64,000 nucleotides of DNA, from NCBI GenBank assembly GCA_037440405.1, contig JBBIUE010000020.1:1-64000 (forward strand), read 5' to 3'. A program made the position numbers and the translations under genes. This DNA comes from JANMGV01 sp037440405 (GTDB lineage: Bacteria > Planctomycetota > Planctomycetia > Pirellulales > Pirellulaceae). This document shows positions 62,373-64,000 of this stretch, piece by piece (positions within the stretch are counted from its first letter, which is position 1; each line of letters opens with the position of its first letter). Below the pieces are notes generated by a model. It was not told the origin of the DNA. It did not search any database and worked only from the letters and a program-made list of their open reading frames with translations.

Positions 62373-63999
62373 ACTGGATCGCGCGGAGTCGAGAAGCATT
62401 CGTGATTACCGCCAAGCTGCTAAGGGCCATCGCTGCCGCAGCAAGCATCGGGCTCAATAAGATACCGAGCCAAGGATACAACACCCCTGCCGCGATTGGA
62501 ATGCATGCGCTGTTGTAGACGAAAGCCAGTATGAGATTTTGGCGAATGTTTTTGCGAAGCTGTTCCGCAATCCATCGCGCCCGAGCCAATCCCTCGAGAT
62601 CACCGTGGAGTAATGCGATATCGGCGGCATCCATGGCAATGTCCGCTCCAGTGGTCATCGCGACTCCAACATCGGCTGCGGCTAATGCAGCGGCGTCATT
62701 GATTCCGTCTCCCGCGAAAGCAACCGTGCGACCCAGCTGACGCAGCTCACTAACATAGCGAAATTTGCCGCTCGGGTCGGTACGTCCGGCAACTTGAGAA
62801 ATTCCCAGCTCGTTGCCAATTTGCTCGACGTTTCGAAGGTCATCGCCACTCACGATATGAAGATGTACCCCCAGATTCCGCCAATATTCGACGGCCGTGC
62901 GAGCATTTGGTTTGAGACGATCGCCAACTCGGAGTGCGGCAACAGCTCGATCGTTGCAGGCGACGAGAATCCAACTTCCGGGATGGACTACGTTCTGCGT
63001 CGACCGCTCGAAAGACGATAAATCGATTCCAAGTTCCAGCAACCAAGCTTCGTGTCCGATCCAATACATTGATTCTGTCTGAGCGTCGCTCGAGCGTACC
63101 GTACCTTGGACTCCCTTTCCCGGTACCGATGAAAACGTAACGACTTCAGGTAACGGTTTCGACGTGCTGCTTTGAGCAAATTCTCTGAGTGCCTGAGCCA
63201 GCGGATGCTGGCTTCGATGTTCGATTGCAGCGACCGCGGACCAGACTGTTTGGGAGTCTTCACTCCCGTCCATCCACGTTTCCAGTACCTGGGGGCTTCC
63301 TTCGGTCAGCGTTCCGGTCTTGTCAAAGACTAAATCCGTAATCGCAAGGAGCTTTTCGAGAGATGCTGCATCCTTGGTCAGGATGCCTAATTGTGCTGCT
63401 CGACCAATGCCCATGACGCAGCTCATTGGAACAGCGAGTCCCAAGGCGCAAGGGCAAGCAATAATCAGCACCGATGCAAATGCTCGAACCGCATGCTTCC
63501 AAGCGGGTTGCGGGGCGAAGAACATCCAAAGTATGGCGGCAACAATTGCAATCGTCACGACAGCCGGTGTAAACCACTTCGCGATGGCATCGACCCGGTC
63601 TTGAATCGGAACGCGACTCCGCTGAGCATGAGCGACAAGTCGCACAATATGATCCAACAGGCCATGGCCGGGATTGGTCGCAACTTCGATGATCGCGTGA
63701 CCTTCCGTCAGGAGTACTCCCCCCACGATAGCTCTGCCATTTTCGACAGGTTGTGACCGCGATTCGCCGCTGACGGAAGACGCGTCAAGCCAGCCCTGTC
63801 CATCCCGAATCGTGCCATCGATCGGTACTCGTTCTCCCTCGCGAACGAGAATCCGATCACCAATCATCAGTTCCTCGGTCGCGACATCTTGAAATTGATC
63901 ACCATGCACTCGATGGGCGATCGCTGGGGCAAGGGACATGAGCTTGCGAATGGCGTCTCCAGTCCTCCGACGGGCTTTGCCTTCGGTGTACTGCCCCAC
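62335..63999 (-). CDS. copA: Copper-type P1B ATPase, 5' end beyond the window
   Basis: This 554-residue fragment lacks its N-terminal metal-binding and first membrane segments, which run off the right edge. The dephosphorylation motif (SGES, for TGES), the metal-channel motif IIACPCALGLA, the phosphorylation site FDKTGTLTEG and the hinge GDGINDAAAL are present, with Ser-Gly-Asp-Asp in the ATP-binding domain. The Cys-Pro-Cys motif points to Cu(I) or Ag(I) export from the cytoplasm. The gene is read from right to left and overlaps the end of lpxB. The start is not visible, so the full length is unknown. Confidence 0.93.
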   Translation of the reverse strand: MGQYTEGKARRRTGDAIRKLMSLAPAIAHRVHGDQFQDVATEELMIGDRILVREGERVPIDGTIRDGQGWLDASSVSGESRSQPVENGRAIVGGVLLTEGHAIIEVATNPGHGLLDHIVRLVAHAQRSRVPIQDRVDAIAKWFTPAVVTIAIVAAILWMFFAPQPAWKHAVRAFASVLIIACPCALGLAVPMSCVMGIGRAAQLGILTKDAASLEKLLAITDLVFDKTGTLTEGSPQVLETWMDGSEDSQTVWSAVAAIEHRSQHPLAQALREFAQSSTSKPLPEVVTFSSVPGKGVQGTVRSSDAQTESMYWIGHEAWLLELGIDLSSFERSTQNVVHPGSWILVACNDRAVAALRVGDRLKPNARTAVEYWRNLGVHLHIVSGDDLRNVEQIGNELGISQVAGRTDPSGKFRYVSELRQLGRTVAFAGDGINDAAALAAADVGVAMTTGADIAMDAADIALLHGDLEGLARARWIAEQLRKNIRQNLILAFVYNSACIPIAAGVLYPWLGILLSPMLAAAAMALSSLAVITNASRLRAIQFKPPSSSLLLEQ

Positions 64000-64000
64000 C

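Overview
The window looks like a chromosomal piece of a planctomycete, most likely a Pirellulaceae-type organism. Signs are the LEPR-LLA N-terminal export motif on a giant secreted glycosidase, a DUF1571 protein, DUF3467 duplication, a Hanks-type Ser/Thr kinase, VWA/BatA membrane proteins, a divergent DnaA of the kind I associate with planctomycetes, and LpxB (so a lipid A-type outer membrane). A 10-N gap at 6790-6799 shows it is a draft scaffold, probably from a metagenome or short-read assembly.

Layout. 1-2.7 kb is accessory: a short tandem repeat, a ParD/RelB-like antitoxin with ParE/RelE toxin, and the eroded remains of a group II intron reverse transcriptase. 2.7-11 kb holds housekeeping genes: Mn superoxide dismutase, a PqaA-like secreted hydrolase, a ThrE-type exporter, alanine dehydrogenase (split by the gap), an Nramp-like transporter with altered metal motifs, Maf, and a double-DUF3467 protein. 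11-23 kb is a long minus-strand series of envelope genes with overlapping starts and stops: ABC permease, ABC ATPase, a 741-residue membrane protein, a small membrane protein, PlsC, two VWA membrane proteins and an endonuclease/exonuclease/phosphatase-fold protein. 23-30 kb has a lipoprotein, an HDAC-family deacetylase divergent from a Ser/Thr kinase, an acidic anchored protein and the methionine-salvage pair mtnD-mtnC. 30-38 kb has a GH44 glycosidase with cadherin-like repeats, then rhamnulokinase and transketolase, which fits polysaccharide degradation and pentose metabolism. 38-45 kb has a glycosyltransferase and O-antigen-ligase pair, GlmS and a GNAT enzyme; 45.3-46.9 kb encodes DnaA.

46.9-49.4 kb is an insertion scar: a tRNA-Arg(ACG) followed by a dead tyrosine integrase, a palindrome, short direct repeats and a broken type I restriction gene (hsdR). 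Directly after it lies the most interesting block, 49.4-57.5 kb: five same-strand genes, SWIM zinc finger, HEAT-like helical repeat protein, MoxR AAA+ ATPase, DUF5682 protein and VWA protein, with tight spacing and one 4-nt overlap. This looks like an intact ATP-driven multi-component system of unknown purpose. The window ends with PolX, a DUF1571 protein, an unknown protein, LpxB and the 3' part of a copper-type P-type ATPase that runs off the right edge.

Starts were set by hand from overlaps, ribosome binding sites and family alignments from memory; no database search was run.
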